From: Microbulbifer agarilyticus S89
Lineage (GTDB): Bacteria; Pseudomonadota; Gammaproteobacteria; Pseudomonadales; Cellvibrionaceae
DNA length: 64,000 nucleotides
Direction of reading: 5' to 3'
NCBI RefSeq assembly: GCF_000220505.1
Contig: NZ_AFPJ01000036.1
Location: forward strand, 124,001 to 188,000
The notes below the pieces were generated by a model. It did no database searches, was not told where the DNA came from, and saw nothing but the letters and a program-made list of their open reading frames with translations. Position 1 is the stretch's first letter. Each line of letters opens with the position of its first letter. This document shows positions 44,093-55,447 of the stretch, one piece after another. A program made the position numbers and the translations under genes.

Positions 44093-47000
44093 ATGCGTTT
44101 GAAGTGCATTAAGTTGGCCGGATTCAAGTCGTTCGTCGACCCGACCACCGTCTACTTCCCTTCCAACCTGAGCGCCGTGGTCGGCCCTAACGGTTGTGGC
44201 AAGTCCAATACCATCGATGCGGTGCGCTGGGTAATGGGTGAGTCGTCTGCGAAGAACCTCCGTGGTGACTCCATGACCGACGTAATCTTCAACGGCTCCA
44301 GTGGTCGTAAGCCCGTGGGCCAGGCCTCCATCGAACTGGTGTTCGACAACTCCGCCGGCAAACTCACCGGGGAATATGCTGCGTTCAGCGAAATTTCCGT
44401 GAAGCGCAAGGTTACCCGCGATGGGCAGAATAACTACTACCTGAACGGCGAAAAATGTCGTCGCCGCGACGTGACTGACCTGTTCCTGGGTACCGGTCTC
44501 GGCCCGCGCAGCTACGCCATTATCGAGCAGGGCATGATCTCCAAGCTGATCGAGGCCAAGCCGGAAGAGCTGCGGGTATTTATTGAGGAAGCCGCGGGTA
44601 TCTCCAAGTACAAGGAGCGTCGCCGCGATACCGAAAACCGCATGCGTCGCACCAAGGAAAACCTTGAGCGCCTGACCGATATCCGCGATGAGCTGGATCG
44701 TCAGTTGGCGCGTCTGGAGCGCCAGTCGGCAGCAGCGGAAAAATACAGCCGCTTCAAAGAAGAAGAGCGCACGCACAAGGCCCATCTGCAGGGCCTGAAA
44801 TACAAAGACCTGGACGACCAGGCAAAAGGCAAGCAGCAGCAAATTGGCGAACTTGAGCTGACGGTGGAAGAGCTGGTCACCCGCCAGGTGGGTTTCGACA
44901 CCGGTATCGAAGAGCAGCGCGTGGCCTATCACGAGTTTTCCGATGCGTTTAATGAAGTGCAGGGGCGTTTCTATTCGATCGGCGCCGACATCGCGCGCCT
45001 CGAGCAAAGCATTTCCCATGCCCGCGAGCGCAATGCATCCCTGCAGTCTGATTTTGCCCGCACCGAGCAGGAGCACAGCGAGTCGGTGGCACTTCTCGCT
45101 GCGGATCAGGAAAAAGCCGAAGAGTTCGATGTCGAACTGGAAGTGATTACCCCGGACCTGGAAATGGTGCAGGCCGCAGAAGAAGAATCTGCACAAACCT
45201 TGCTGACCGCCGAAGACGAAATGCGCGAATGGCAGAACGCCTGGGACCAGTTCAACCAGGGCGCATCTGGCTCCCGCCAGCGCGCGGAAGTTCAGCAGTC
45301 TCGTATCCAGCACCTGGAAACCTCGGCGCAGCGCCTGCAGGACCGTATTACCAAGCTGCAGTTGGAGCGCGAGAGCCTATCGGTCTCCGAAGATGAGATC
45401 GAACTGGAAGAGCAGAACGAAGAGCTCGCCGAGCTGGAGATGCAGCTGGAAGAGCTGCGCGAGTCGATTGCCCAGCAAGTAGAGGAGTTGTCCGACCTGC
45501 GCCGCAAGGAAACCGAACTCGCCGCAGATCTGGATAAAGAGCGCCTGCAGCTGCAAACCAGCCGCGGCCGCCAGGCGTCCCTTGAAGCGCTGCAGCAGGC
45601 CGCGATGGGGCAGGGTAAGAATGTCGCCAGTTGGCTGGAGCAGAACAACTTGCAGGGCCGCCCACGCCTGGCCGAGCAAATCAGTGCCAGCGCCGGCTGG
45701 GAGACCGCGGTAGAAACCGTACTCGGTTCCCAGCTGCAGGCGGTATGCGTCGACCAGATTGACTCTCTGCAACAAACCCTGTCCAGCTTTGACGGTGGTC
45801 AGGCGGTATTCGTCGACGGCAACAGCACTCCGGCGGTGGCGAATAGTGCACTGCCGAAACTGGCGGACGTGATCGATGGGCCCGCTGCGCTTACCGGCCT
45901 CATCGATGGCATCTACACCGCAGAAGACCTGAACAGTGCGCTGGCGCAGCGCGATCAGCTGAAGGCGAGCGAATCCATTGTCACCCGCGACGGCCTTTGG
46001 GTTGGTCCAAACTGGCTGAAAGTCAGCCGGGGTGGTGATGCGGAATCCGGTGTATTGGCGCGCAAGCAGGAATTGGAAAACCTGGAAGCGGAACTGGAAG
46101 CCTGCGAAGCACGAATTGAAGCGCTGTCCGAACAGCGCGAGCAGCAGCGCGCGAGCACTTCGCAGCTGGAGTCGGCGATTGAGCAGGGGCGTAATAACGC
46201 CGAACAGCTGAGTCGCCGCGTCGGCGATCTGCGCAGCCAGTTGTCTGCGCAACGCGCGCGCCAGGAGCAGATGGACGAGCGTCGCCGCCGCATTGAAGCA
46301 GAAATCGCGGAAGTTAAAGAGCAAAAAGAGCTGGAATCCGAATCCATTTCGGAAGCCCGTATCGTGTTGCAGGAAGCGGTAGAGGCTATGAGTGACGACA
46401 CCGATCGTCGCGAAACCCTGTTGGCCAAGCGTGAGGAATTGCGCGAGGCGTTGGACGCTGCGCGTCAGCGCGCCCGTGAAGATAAAGACCGTGCTCACGA
46501 GCTGGCAATGCGTGAGCAGTCCGTGCGCACCCAGAAAGTGTCACTGGAGCGTACCCTGCAAGTTCTGCGTGAACAGGTCGAGCGCCTGCAGGAGCGTCGT
46601 GAACAGCTGCAGCGCCAGATGGAAGATGCGCAGGATCCGTCTCAGGATTTCCAGGCCGAACTCGAAGACAAGCTCGGCCAGCGTATTGAGGTTGAGGCCG
46701 AGCTCGGTGAAGCGCGCAAGAAAATGGAAGAGGTGGAGTCCACCCTGCGCAACCACGAGCAGGAGCGCCACAAGGTTGAATCGGCATTGCAGGGCGTGCG
46801 CGCACAGCTTGAGCAGCAGCGTTTGGCCGCGCAAACCCTTGAAACCCAGCGCAATGGCCTGGTCGAGCAGCTCGAGGAAGCGGGGCACGAACTCGACGCG
46901 CTTCTGCAAGAGCTGCCAGAAGAGTTAACCATGGAGGCCGTACAGCAGGATATCGAGCTGGTGGCCGCACGCATCTCGCGCCTGGGGCCGATCAACCTGG

Positions 47001-47596
47001 CGGCCATCGACGAATACAAGCAGGAATCCGAGCGCAAGTTCTATCTGGACAGTCAGTACAATGACCTGACCGACGCGCTGGAAACCCTGGAAAATGCCAT
47101 TCGTCGTATCGACAAGGAAACCCGTACGCGCTTTAAAGAGACGTTTGATCAGGTGAATGGCGGCCTGCAGGAGTTGTTCCCGAAGGTGTTTGGCGGTGGC
47201 CATGCCTATCTGGAGCTGACCGGCGACGACTTGCTCGATACCGGTATCGCCATCATGGCGCGCCCACCGGGCAAGCGAAACAGCACCATTCACCTGCTGT
47301 CCGGTGGTGAAAAGGCGCTGACGGCCATTGCTTTGGTATTTTCCATCTTCCGTCTGAACCCGGCACCCTTCTGTATGCTGGATGAGGTAGACGCACCGTT
47401 GGATGACGCCAACGTAGGGCGTTACGCGCGGATGGTAAAAGAAATGTCTGAGCACGTGCAGTTCATCTACATTACCCATAACAAGATTGCCATGGAGATG
47501 GCCAACCAGCTGTTGGGTGTAACCATGCACGAGCCGGGTGTATCCCGTCTGGTATCTGTGGATGTGGAAGAGGCAGCGGAGCTGGCGTCTGCGTGA
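44093..47596 (+). CDS. smc: Chromosome partition protein Smc
   Basis: A 1167-residue SMC ATPase of usual length. Walker A GPNGCGKSN is at about residue 32, with two long coiled coils (about 170-500 and 665-1000) around a hinge (about 510-640, NLQGRPRLAEQISASAGWE...). The C-terminal LSGGEKALTAIAL signature is near 1070 and the Walker B FCMLDEVDAPLDDAN near 1095. It organises and segregates the chromosome, normally with ScpA/ScpB, which are not in this window. It is followed by zipA and ligA, the usual gammaproteobacterial order. Confidence 0.97.
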   Translation: MRLKCIKLAGFKSFVDPTTVYFPSNLSAVVGPNGCGKSNTIDAVRWVMGESSAKNLRGDSMTDVIFNGSSGRKPVGQASIELVFDNSAGKLTGEYAAFSEISVKRKVTRDGQNNYYLNGEKCRRRDVTDLFLGTGLGPRSYAIIEQGMISKLIEAKPEELRVFIEEAAGISKYKERRRDTENRMRRTKENLERLTDIRDELDRQLARLERQSAAAEKYSRFKEEERTHKAHLQGLKYKDLDDQAKGKQQQIGELELTVEELVTRQVGFDTGIEEQRVAYHEFSDAFNEVQGRFYSIGADIARLEQSISHARERNASLQSDFARTEQEHSESVALLAADQEKAEEFDVELEVITPDLEMVQAAEEESAQTLLTAEDEMREWQNAWDQFNQGASGSRQRAEVQQSRIQHLETSAQRLQDRITKLQLERESLSVSEDEIELEEQNEELAELEMQLEELRESIAQQVEELSDLRRKETELAADLDKERLQLQTSRGRQASLEALQQAAMGQGKNVASWLEQNNLQGRPRLAEQISASAGWETAVETVLGSQLQAVCVDQIDSLQQTLSSFDGGQAVFVDGNSTPAVANSALPKLADVIDGPAALTGLIDGIYTAEDLNSALAQRDQLKASESIVTRDGLWVGPNWLKVSRGGDAESGVLARKQELENLEAELEACEARIEALSEQREQQRASTSQLESAIEQGRNNAEQLSRRVGDLRSQLSAQRARQEQMDERRRRIEAEIAEVKEQKELESESISEARIVLQEAVEAMSDDTDRRETLLAKREELREALDAARQRAREDKDRAHELAMREQSVRTQKVSLERTLQVLREQVERLQERREQLQRQMEDAQDPSQDFQAELEDKLGQRIEVEAELGEARKKMEEVESTLRNHEQERHKVESALQGVRAQLEQQRLAAQTLETQRNGLVEQLEEAGHELDALLQELPEELTMEAVQQDIELVAARISRLGPINLAAIDEYKQESERKFYLDSQYNDLTDALETLENAIRRIDKETRTRFKETFDQVNGGLQELFPKVFGGGHAYLELTGDDLLDTGIAIMARPPGKRNSTIHLLSGGEKALTAIALVFSIFRLNPAPFCMLDEVDAPLDDANVGRYARMVKEMSEHVQFIYITHNKIAMEMANQLLGVTMHEPGVSRLVSVDVEEAAELASA

Positions 47597-47731
47597 TGAA
47601 GGAAGCATGTTGTTTGAGTCGGAAGATCCCGATGGACTACAACGTTTGGAATCTGAATTGCCAGATTCAGTGTCGGTCGATTCAGGGACAAGAATGTCCT
47701 CGCACAGTGGCACAGGGAGAGGGGCAAGAAA

Positions 47732-49201
47732 ATGGATAACTGGCTGATTAACCTGCTCGCACTGGTCATTCTCGGTGTGGTGCTCGATGGTGCGCGTCGC
47801 GCCTATCTGAAGCACAAAGACTCGGTGAAAGTTTCGCGCAACCTGGCGCGCTCCATGCGTCAGGAAATGGTAGATGACGATGTGTTGTCGCCGCCGCGCC
47901 AGCGAAAAGAAGAGCCTGATTGGCAGCCGCCTGTTCAGGAAGCACCTGCAGCGCCCGACGCATCGGAGCTGGAATACATCGATCCGGAAGAGGCAGAAAA
48001 ACGCCGCCAAATCGCTGCGGAGCTCCCCGGTAGTGTGCGTGTGGTACAGCGGCGCAAGCCGGAGGATGCCAGTCAGGTGAACCGGCAGGTACAAAAGAAT
48101 TTCCACTCATCGCGCAAACCCCTCGCGGGCAGCAAGCCCGACCGTGGGGAGGGCGCAGATGCGGTTGCTCCCGAGCCGGCGCCGGGCCCCGTCACGGCGC
48201 CGGTGCCGGACGTGCCGCAACAGGCATCGCTGAATCTCGAAGAGCAGGTGCCCACCCTGATGGACTCGGTAGAGTCGGTTGTTGTGCCGCGTACCGAGCC
48301 GGACGTGTCGTTTAACGAAATGGCAGAGGGTGAGGCCGCGCGGGCCCCGTCACCGCTTGATCCTGCAGTTCTCGATCCTGCAGTACCCTATCCTTCAGAA
48401 GACGCAGAAGCCGGTGCACAAGTGACTGCGGCCGACCCGCTTGCAGCGCTGTCGGCCGATGATGAAGAACCGCTGCTTCCTGAGCGTCGCGAGCCGTCGC
48501 TGGATGAGTCGGTGAGCCTGGAGTCCTTGCAGACGGTGCCGGAAGGCGCTGCAGAATCAGAAGAGGAGAGTCCGGCGAAGAAATCCTGGGCTGCGCCTGA
48601 TCTCAAGCTGCCGGAATTGAAATTCCCGGATCTGAAGAAGTCCGCGGCAGCCAGTCGCGATTCCTCAGAGCCCTCGTCCAGTGACTCGGCTAGCCGCCGG
48701 GCAGAGAGCGATCGCTCGAAACGTTCGGGCAAGCGCAGCGCAAGCGCGCGTACCGAGCGTGCGGTAGAGGAAGTGCTGATCCTGAACATCATGGCACCTT
48801 CCGGGGATTGCTTTGAAGGCAATGACCTGCTGCGTGTGCTGCTATCCAGTGGCCTGCGCTTTGGCGATATGAATATCTTCCACTATCACTGCGGCGAGGC
48901 GGGAGAGGGGCCGGCGCTGTTTAGTCTCGCTAATATCGTGGTGCCCGGCACCTTCGATATGTCGGATATGGAAGAGTTCACCACCCCGGGGGTCAGTCTG
49001 TTCCTGGCACTGCCAGCGGAAGTGGAAGCGCTTAAGGCATTCGATACCCTGTTGTCCACTGCGCGAAATATCGCCGAACAGTTAGGCGGCGAACTCAAAG
49101 ACGAGAATCGCAGCGTGTTTACCGCGCAGACCGCGGAACACTACCGTCAGCGTGTGATGGAATTTCAGCGTCGCAAGGCTCTGGCGCGCGCGCAGGCCTG
49201 A
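47732..49201 (+). CDS. zipA: Cell division protein ZipA
   Basis: A 489-residue protein with an N-terminal transmembrane anchor (NWLINLLALVILGVVLDGARRAYL), a long Pro/Glu/Ser/Ala-rich linker (about 40-340) and a C-terminal FtsZ-binding domain (about 345-480) with ILNIMAPSGDCFEGNDLL and FSLANIVVPGTFDMSDME. It tethers FtsZ to the membrane and stabilises the Z-ring. The linker is longer than in E. coli ZipA. Confidence 0.95.
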   Translation: MDNWLINLLALVILGVVLDGARRAYLKHKDSVKVSRNLARSMRQEMVDDDVLSPPRQRKEEPDWQPPVQEAPAAPDASELEYIDPEEAEKRRQIAAELPGSVRVVQRRKPEDASQVNRQVQKNFHSSRKPLAGSKPDRGEGADAVAPEPAPGPVTAPVPDVPQQASLNLEEQVPTLMDSVESVVVPRTEPDVSFNEMAEGEAARAPSPLDPAVLDPAVPYPSEDAEAGAQVTAADPLAALSADDEEPLLPERREPSLDESVSLESLQTVPEGAAESEEESPAKKSWAAPDLKLPELKFPDLKKSAAASRDSSEPSSSDSASRRAESDRSKRSGKRSASARTERAVEEVLILNIMAPSGDCFEGNDLLRVLLSSGLRFGDMNIFHYHCGEAGEGPALFSLANIVVPGTFDMSDMEEFTTPGVSLFLALPAEVEALKAFDTLLSTARNIAEQLGGELKDENRSVFTAQTAEHYRQRVMEFQRRKALARAQA

Positions 49202-49223
49202 CAGCCACCCCGAATGACGACGA

Positions 49224-49257
49224 CGGGAGCGTGAGAATTCCTCGGCTCCCGTTTTTT
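49224..49257 (+). terminator. Intrinsic terminator between zipA and ligA
   Basis: CGGGAGC (49224-49230) pairs with GCTCCCG (49245-49251) and is followed by TTTTTT. The start of ligA is only 12 bases on, so ligA probably depends on readthrough or an internal promoter. Confidence 0.8.
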
Positions 49258-49265
49258 GCGGATAA

Positions 49266-51305
<2,040 letters not shown>

Positions 51306-51471
51306 TCGATCTGCTGGAAATGCGATCGGGTCGTAAATTTCGCGGCATCTGACAGTAGAATTCTCCCGGTTGCCCCGTTACAGTTGGCGCTTGATTTGTT
51401 GAACTGTAAGTATTGAATTGACCTGCCTGACGGAGCATCCGCTGGTGGGGAAGCGTAGGGGTTAGCGCAGC

Positions 51472-51906
51472 GTGATTCAGGGCGATCAAGAATCTATCGT
51501 TTACGGCTGTATTAAAGACAGCAACAGTCTCACCGGGGGCAGCGACCGTCGTCGCGTCAACCGTGAAGCTGTGCTCGCATTGCCCAGTGCCGACGAGTGG
51601 CCCTTCCTGTGCCGGGACATGTTTTCGGTACCCACTATCAAGGTCAAACAGTCCCAGTACCAGACCGATGTGATCCATTTCGGTGCGTCTTATCGCGCGG
51701 TTGAGTACGAGTGGAATCACTGGATCCAAAAGTTCGAAGAGCTGCTGCGCAGTATGTACTGGGTGTCTGCTACCGTGCATCTTGAGACCGAATTATCCGG
51801 AACCCATTCTTTCACCTGGGAAGCTGCAGGTCTGTATCACGAGCCAGGCTGTGGCGAGATGCAGGTACGCTGCGAGTGGACCCAGGAAGGCAAGGTCAGC
51901 GTGTAG
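51472..51906 (+). CDS. Conserved-looking hypothetical protein downstream of ligA
   Basis: A 144-residue, soluble, mixed alpha/beta protein with many aromatic residues (WPFLCRDMFSVP, YEWNHWIQKFEELLRSMYWVSATVHLETEL). No signal peptide or membrane segment is visible. No family is recognised. The codon pattern is that of the neighbouring genes, and no competing frame is better. The GTG at 51472 has a weak upstream AGGGG. Confidence 0.6.
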   Translation: MIQGDQESIVYGCIKDSNSLTGGSDRRRVNREAVLALPSADEWPFLCRDMFSVPTIKVKQSQYQTDVIHFGASYRAVEYEWNHWIQKFEELLRSMYWVSATVHLETELSGTHSFTWEAAGLYHEPGCGEMQVRCEWTQEGKVSV

Positions 51907-51975
51907 GGCACTTGCCCTGTACTGTTTTTCGTCTGCTCACTTTCTTCGCTGTTGGACGTTTCTTCTAAATTTGTC

Positions 51976-52050
51976 CTCTCTGTCAAATTCCTTTCTGCCA
52001 GATACCTCTCTGCCAAATACCTCTCTGCCAAATATCTCTCTGCTAACTGC
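51976..52050 (+). repeat. 15-bp tandem repeat, five units
   Basis: Five contiguous units of consensus CTCTCTGCCAAATAC: 51976-51990, 51991-52005, 52006-52020, 52021-52035 and 52036-52050, with one to several differences each. It ends 86 bases before the fumarase start. Unit number may vary between strains. Confidence 0.9.
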
Positions 52051-52136
52051 CTCTCGGTTACACTAAGCTATATTGGTTTCCCGGTCCGCATGCGGAGCCG
52101 GGGTGAGTTTATGGGGAATTCAGGAGGTAGCCTCCG

Positions 52137-53564
52137 GTGCAGAACAAAAGTATGCGGGCAAATCCGTCGGACGCGGATTCTGAATTTCGCATCGAACAAG
52201 ACAGCCTCGGGGAAATCAAAGTACCGCAGCAGGCTCTATATGGCGCGCAGACTCAGCGCGCCGTAGAAAACTTTCCGGTAAGTCTCTACACGATGCCCGT
52301 AGCCTTTGTGCGGGCGGTGGTTGCAATCAAGCGTGCCGCCGCACAAACCAATGCACACTTGGGGCTGCTTGACGGTGCAAAGGCCAAGGCAATTATCCAG
52401 GCCTGTGACAGCCTCACCGACGAAGACTACGCGCAACAGTTTCCTGTGGATGTATTTCAGACGGGTTCCGGCACCAGCACAAATATGAATGTGAACGAGG
52501 TGCTCGCGCACCTCGCAAGCGAAGCGAGCGGAGAGACCGTCAGTGCCAATGATCACGTGAATATGTGTCAGAGCAGTAATGACGTGATTCCAACGGCCAT
52601 CCATCTGTCAGCGCTGCTTGCGATTCAGAATGCATTGCTGCCTGCACTGGTCCATCTCAGTGACGTACTGGATCAAAAAGCAGAAGAGGTGGGTGATGTG
52701 GTGAAAACCGCACGCACCCATTTAATGGATGCTGTACCAATAACCTTATCGCAGGAAATTTCTGCGTGGAGTGCGCAGATAAAACAGTGCCGCGCGCGTC
52801 TCGAATGCACCTTGCCTCGCTTGGAGTTTCTGGCCCAGGGGGGGACGGCCGTGGGGACGGGCCTGAATGCGCACAATGAGTTTGCGCAAGAGTTTGCACT
52901 CAGGTTAGGCGCCGACTGTGGCATTGCACCGCGGCCTGCGGAAAATCCGTTTGCGGCGATTGCCAGCCAAGATACCGCGGTTGAAGTGTCGGGCCAGGTA
53001 AAAACGTTGGCAGTTGCATTGATGAAAATCGCCAACGACTTGCGCTGGATGAACAGCGGGCCGCTCGCGGGGTTCGGTGAGATTGCCCTGCCCACGTTAC
53101 AGCCGGGTAGCAGTATTATGCCGGGCAAAGTAAACCCGGTCATTGCCGAGTCCACCGCGATGGTTGCGGCGAAAGTTATCGGAAATGACACCACTGTCAC
53201 GATTGCCGGCCAAAGCGGCAATTTTCAGTTGAACGTGATGTTGCCGGTTATTGCGTTTTGTTTACTGGAGAGTATCCAGCTTGCGGCAAGCGCCTCGCGC
53301 TTGCTCGCCGATAAGGCGATATCTGGCTTTACCGTGAATCGAGCGCGCATGCAGGAAGCGCTGGCGCGCAACCCGATTCTGGTTACCGCACTCAATCCTG
53401 TGATTGGATACGCCAAGGCTGCGGAGATCGCCAAGCAGGCTTACCAAACGAACCGCCCGATACTGGACGTGGCCGAGGAGATGACGGAACTTTCGCGCGC
53501 GGAGCTGGAGGTGCTGCTGGATCCCTCCCGCTTGAGTGGCGGCGGTATCGTGAGCGGGGACTAG
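52137..53564 (+). CDS. fumC: Class II fumarate hydratase
   Basis: A 475-residue protein of the fumarase/aspartase superfamily. VFQTGSGTSTNMNVNEV, the SSNDVIPTAIH region, THLMDAVP and the loop signature GSSIMPGKVNPV are all present. It interconverts fumarate and malate in the TCA cycle, without an iron-sulfur cluster. The GTG at 52137 has AGGAGG 9 bases upstream and extends slightly beyond the next ATG (52152). Confidence 0.94.
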   Translation: MQNKSMRANPSDADSEFRIEQDSLGEIKVPQQALYGAQTQRAVENFPVSLYTMPVAFVRAVVAIKRAAAQTNAHLGLLDGAKAKAIIQACDSLTDEDYAQQFPVDVFQTGSGTSTNMNVNEVLAHLASEASGETVSANDHVNMCQSSNDVIPTAIHLSALLAIQNALLPALVHLSDVLDQKAEEVGDVVKTARTHLMDAVPITLSQEISAWSAQIKQCRARLECTLPRLEFLAQGGTAVGTGLNAHNEFAQEFALRLGADCGIAPRPAENPFAAIASQDTAVEVSGQVKTLAVALMKIANDLRWMNSGPLAGFGEIALPTLQPGSSIMPGKVNPVIAESTAMVAAKVIGNDTTVTIAGQSGNFQLNVMLPVIAFCLLESIQLAASASRLLADKAISGFTVNRARMQEALARNPILVTALNPVIGYAKAAEIAKQAYQTNRPILDVAEEMTELSRAELEVLLDPSRLSGGGIVSGD

Positions 53565-53587
53565 GTGGAGAGCGGGTTAAGGATAAT

Positions 53588-53710
53588 TCACGCAAAAACC
53601 AGCACGCCAAGCAAGATAGAACCTGCGATCAGCATCATCCATTCAACCCAGATACCCAGCCGCCGCAGAGCTTCCCTGTCCTCTGCGCGGAATAGAAGTC
53701 GTTTGTGCAT
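53588..53710 (-). CDS. 40-residue single-TM small protein, hypothetical
   Basis: The minus-strand reading frame starts at ATG 53710 and gives a charged N-terminus (MHKRLLFRAEDREALRRLG) followed by a continuous hydrophobic helix (WVEWMMLIAGSILLGVLVFA) and a TGA. The Arg-rich inside/hydrophobic helix layout is that of membrane microproteins. GAAGG lies upstream but close to the start. No family is recognised. It is convergent with fumC and its coding status is uncertain. Confidence 0.4.
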   Translation of the reverse strand: MHKRLLFRAEDREALRRLGIWVEWMMLIAGSILLGVLVFA

Positions 53711-54105
53711 AGCCTTCGACGAGCCTTTCGAGTGGGCGATAAATCTGCCCGCGGGCAATGTTGGACTGCAAACTTACACACGCCCTGCGTTGACAGGGGT
53801 AGGCCAATGTTGCAGGATTCGGCGCCGTCGACAGATCTGGCCGGGCCTGCCATGCGTACCAGAAGAAGAATTCGGCGCAATGGCCTGTTGGCGGACGGTC
53901 CAGCCTAACTCCCTGCCTGACAAGGGCGCGGCGGTGGCCGGGCTGTCGAATCTCTCGCCTGTACCGCTCGATAGTGTGTGCACCCTATCGCTATAGTATA
54001 AAGGTCGGCGCTGTCGATTGTGTCGCGCAGGGCGCCTGCAGCCGAAAGGGTAGTGTGGCGTTCTTCTTTGACCAATCATCCATGTCTGAGTGAAAGTAGT
54101 TTGTT
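53711..54105. other. Unexplained intergenic region
   Basis: About 395 bases with no convincing gene. Open frames on both strands lack ribosome sites and recognisable motifs. The right part (about 53990-54100) is probably the promoter region of the small membrane protein gene. No tRNA, RNase P or other known RNA pattern was recognised. Confidence 0.4.
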
Positions 54106-54333
54106 ATGGCTAGAAAACGCCGCCGTTCGTTTGTCACCAGCGTTCTCGCCTGTTTGGCCTTTATCGCCGCAGCCGTGTGGAGCTGGGATCTGCCGGTAGA
54201 GGATCTGCTCAGCTACCTGGTGCTGATGTTGATTTTCCTCGCCGTGATCGTTGCGGTGGCGCTCGGATTCGGTGCGCTGCTGAACTGGCTGCGCAACCGT
54301 AATTCCAAGAATCGTCACCACGACGATCGCTGA
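54106..54333 (+). CDS. Small two-TM membrane protein, hypothetical
   Basis: A 75-residue basic protein (MARKRRRSFVT...) with two hydrophobic helices (about 12-28 and 35-60) and a charged C-terminal tail (RNRNSKNRHHDDR). No family is recognised. It is 13 bases before the AraC-type regulator gene and probably co-transcribed with it. The ribosome site is weak. Confidence 0.6.
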   Translation: MARKRRRSFVTSVLACLAFIAAAVWSWDLPVEDLLSYLVLMLIFLAVIVAVALGFGALLNWLRNRNSKNRHHDDR

Positions 54334-54346
54334 TCGCGAGTAAGGC

Positions 54347-55447
54347 ATGGGTAGCGATTCACAATCATTGGTTGCCGGAACGGGCCACTCTCAGGGCGAT
54401 GACATTCGCATTCCCATTGCCTATGTCCAACGCCTGCTGGAAGAGGCTGCGAATCGCGGGTGCGATCGCGCAGAGCTGCTGGCTGCAGTCGGTATTTCCG
54501 AGCGTGACCTGGAAGATACTGCCGCTTTTTCGGCGGTAACTTACGGTCGTTTGTACCAGCGGGTGATGTGGCTGGCACAGGACGAATGGTTCGGTATGCT
54601 CAGCGGTGGCCGCGTGCGTTCGGGTTCCTTTCGCCTACTGTGTCTGACGGTGGTGAACTGTGCGACGGTGCGCCAGGCCATAACGCTCAGTGCAGAGTTT
54701 ATGGAGATCTGCCGCGGTTTTCGGGTAAAACCGGTACTGTCACAGGAAGGCGACCGGGACAAGGTTGTGATTGAGGGGATCAGCTCGCTGCAGCCGGGCG
54801 AATTCGAGACCCTGATTGCGGATACGTCCCCAAGTGTTATCCGTACCACGCTGGCAGTGTGGCACCGTTTTTACTGCTGGTTGGTGGGGCGCGAAATTCC
54901 ACTGGCCAAGTTGCACTTCTCGTTTCCTTGCCCTGAAGAATTTCAGACCCTCGCGCAGAGCGAGGCAGGTGAGCTGCTGTTCGATCAGCCGGGTAATGCG
55001 CTGGAATATGAAAGCCGTTATCTCGATTATCCGGTGGTGCAGAGTCCACAGACGGTGGAAGATTTTATTCGCACTGCGCCGTATCACCTGGTAATTAGTG
55101 ATGGCAACGCAAACAGCATCAAGACCAAAGTAAAAACCATTTTGAATCGCGACGTAAGCGAATCCATGCCGCCGGCGGAAGCGGTTGCCGAGCGTCTGAA
55201 TATGTCGGTCACCACCCTGCGCAGGAAATTGCAGCAGGAAAACACCTCCTATCAAAAGTTGAAGGACGAGTGTCGAATGGAGGCAGCTTTCCATTATCTG
55301 AGCTGTCCCGATCTTTCCAACACGCAGATTGCGGAAATGCTCGGGTTCGATGAGGCCAGCGCATTTTTCCGGGCCTTCAAAAAGTGGACCGGTGTCACCC
55401 CAGGTGAATATCGCAAGAGTCCTCGGACCTCGATTGTCGAAGGCTGA
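54347..55447 (+). CDS. AraC-family regulator with arabinose-binding-like sensor domain
   Basis: A 366-residue soluble regulator. The N-terminal two thirds match the AraC 'Arabinose_bd' domain typical of OruR/ArgR-like proteins (IPIAYVQRLLEEAANRGCDRAELLAAVGI, SAVTYGRLYQRV). Residues about 265-360 form the two helix-turn-helix motifs (VAERLNMSVTTLRRKLQ and IAEMLGFDEASAFFRAFKKWTGVTPGEYR). Its place directly before the acyl-CoA dehydrogenase gene suggests control of fatty acid oxidation. The effector is unknown. Confidence 0.88.
   Translation: MGSDSQSLVAGTGHSQGDDIRIPIAYVQRLLEEAANRGCDRAELLAAVGISERDLEDTAAFSAVTYGRLYQRVMWLAQDEWFGMLSGGRVRSGSFRLLCLTVVNCATVRQAITLSAEFMEICRGFRVKPVLSQEGDRDKVVIEGISSLQPGEFETLIADTSPSVIRTTLAVWHRFYCWLVGREIPLAKLHFSFPCPEEFQTLAQSEAGELLFDQPGNALEYESRYLDYPVVQSPQTVEDFIRTAPYHLVISDGNANSIKTKVKTILNRDVSESMPPAEAVAERLNMSVTTLRRKLQQENTSYQKLKDECRMEAAFHYLSCPDLSNTQIAEMLGFDEASAFFRAFKKWTGVTPGEYRKSPRTSIVEG

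Noticed and set aside
44075-45313. 412-codon open frame antisense to smc
   Set aside because: A shadow of the coiled-coil coding sequence; the forward frame is unmistakable Smc.
47538-47747. Short open frame in the smc-zipA gap
   Set aside because: It begins inside smc in another frame, has no ribosome site at any internal start and no recognisable motif.
51976-52050. CRISPR array
   Set aside because: The 15-bp units are contiguous with no spacers and no cas genes are near; it is a simple tandem repeat.
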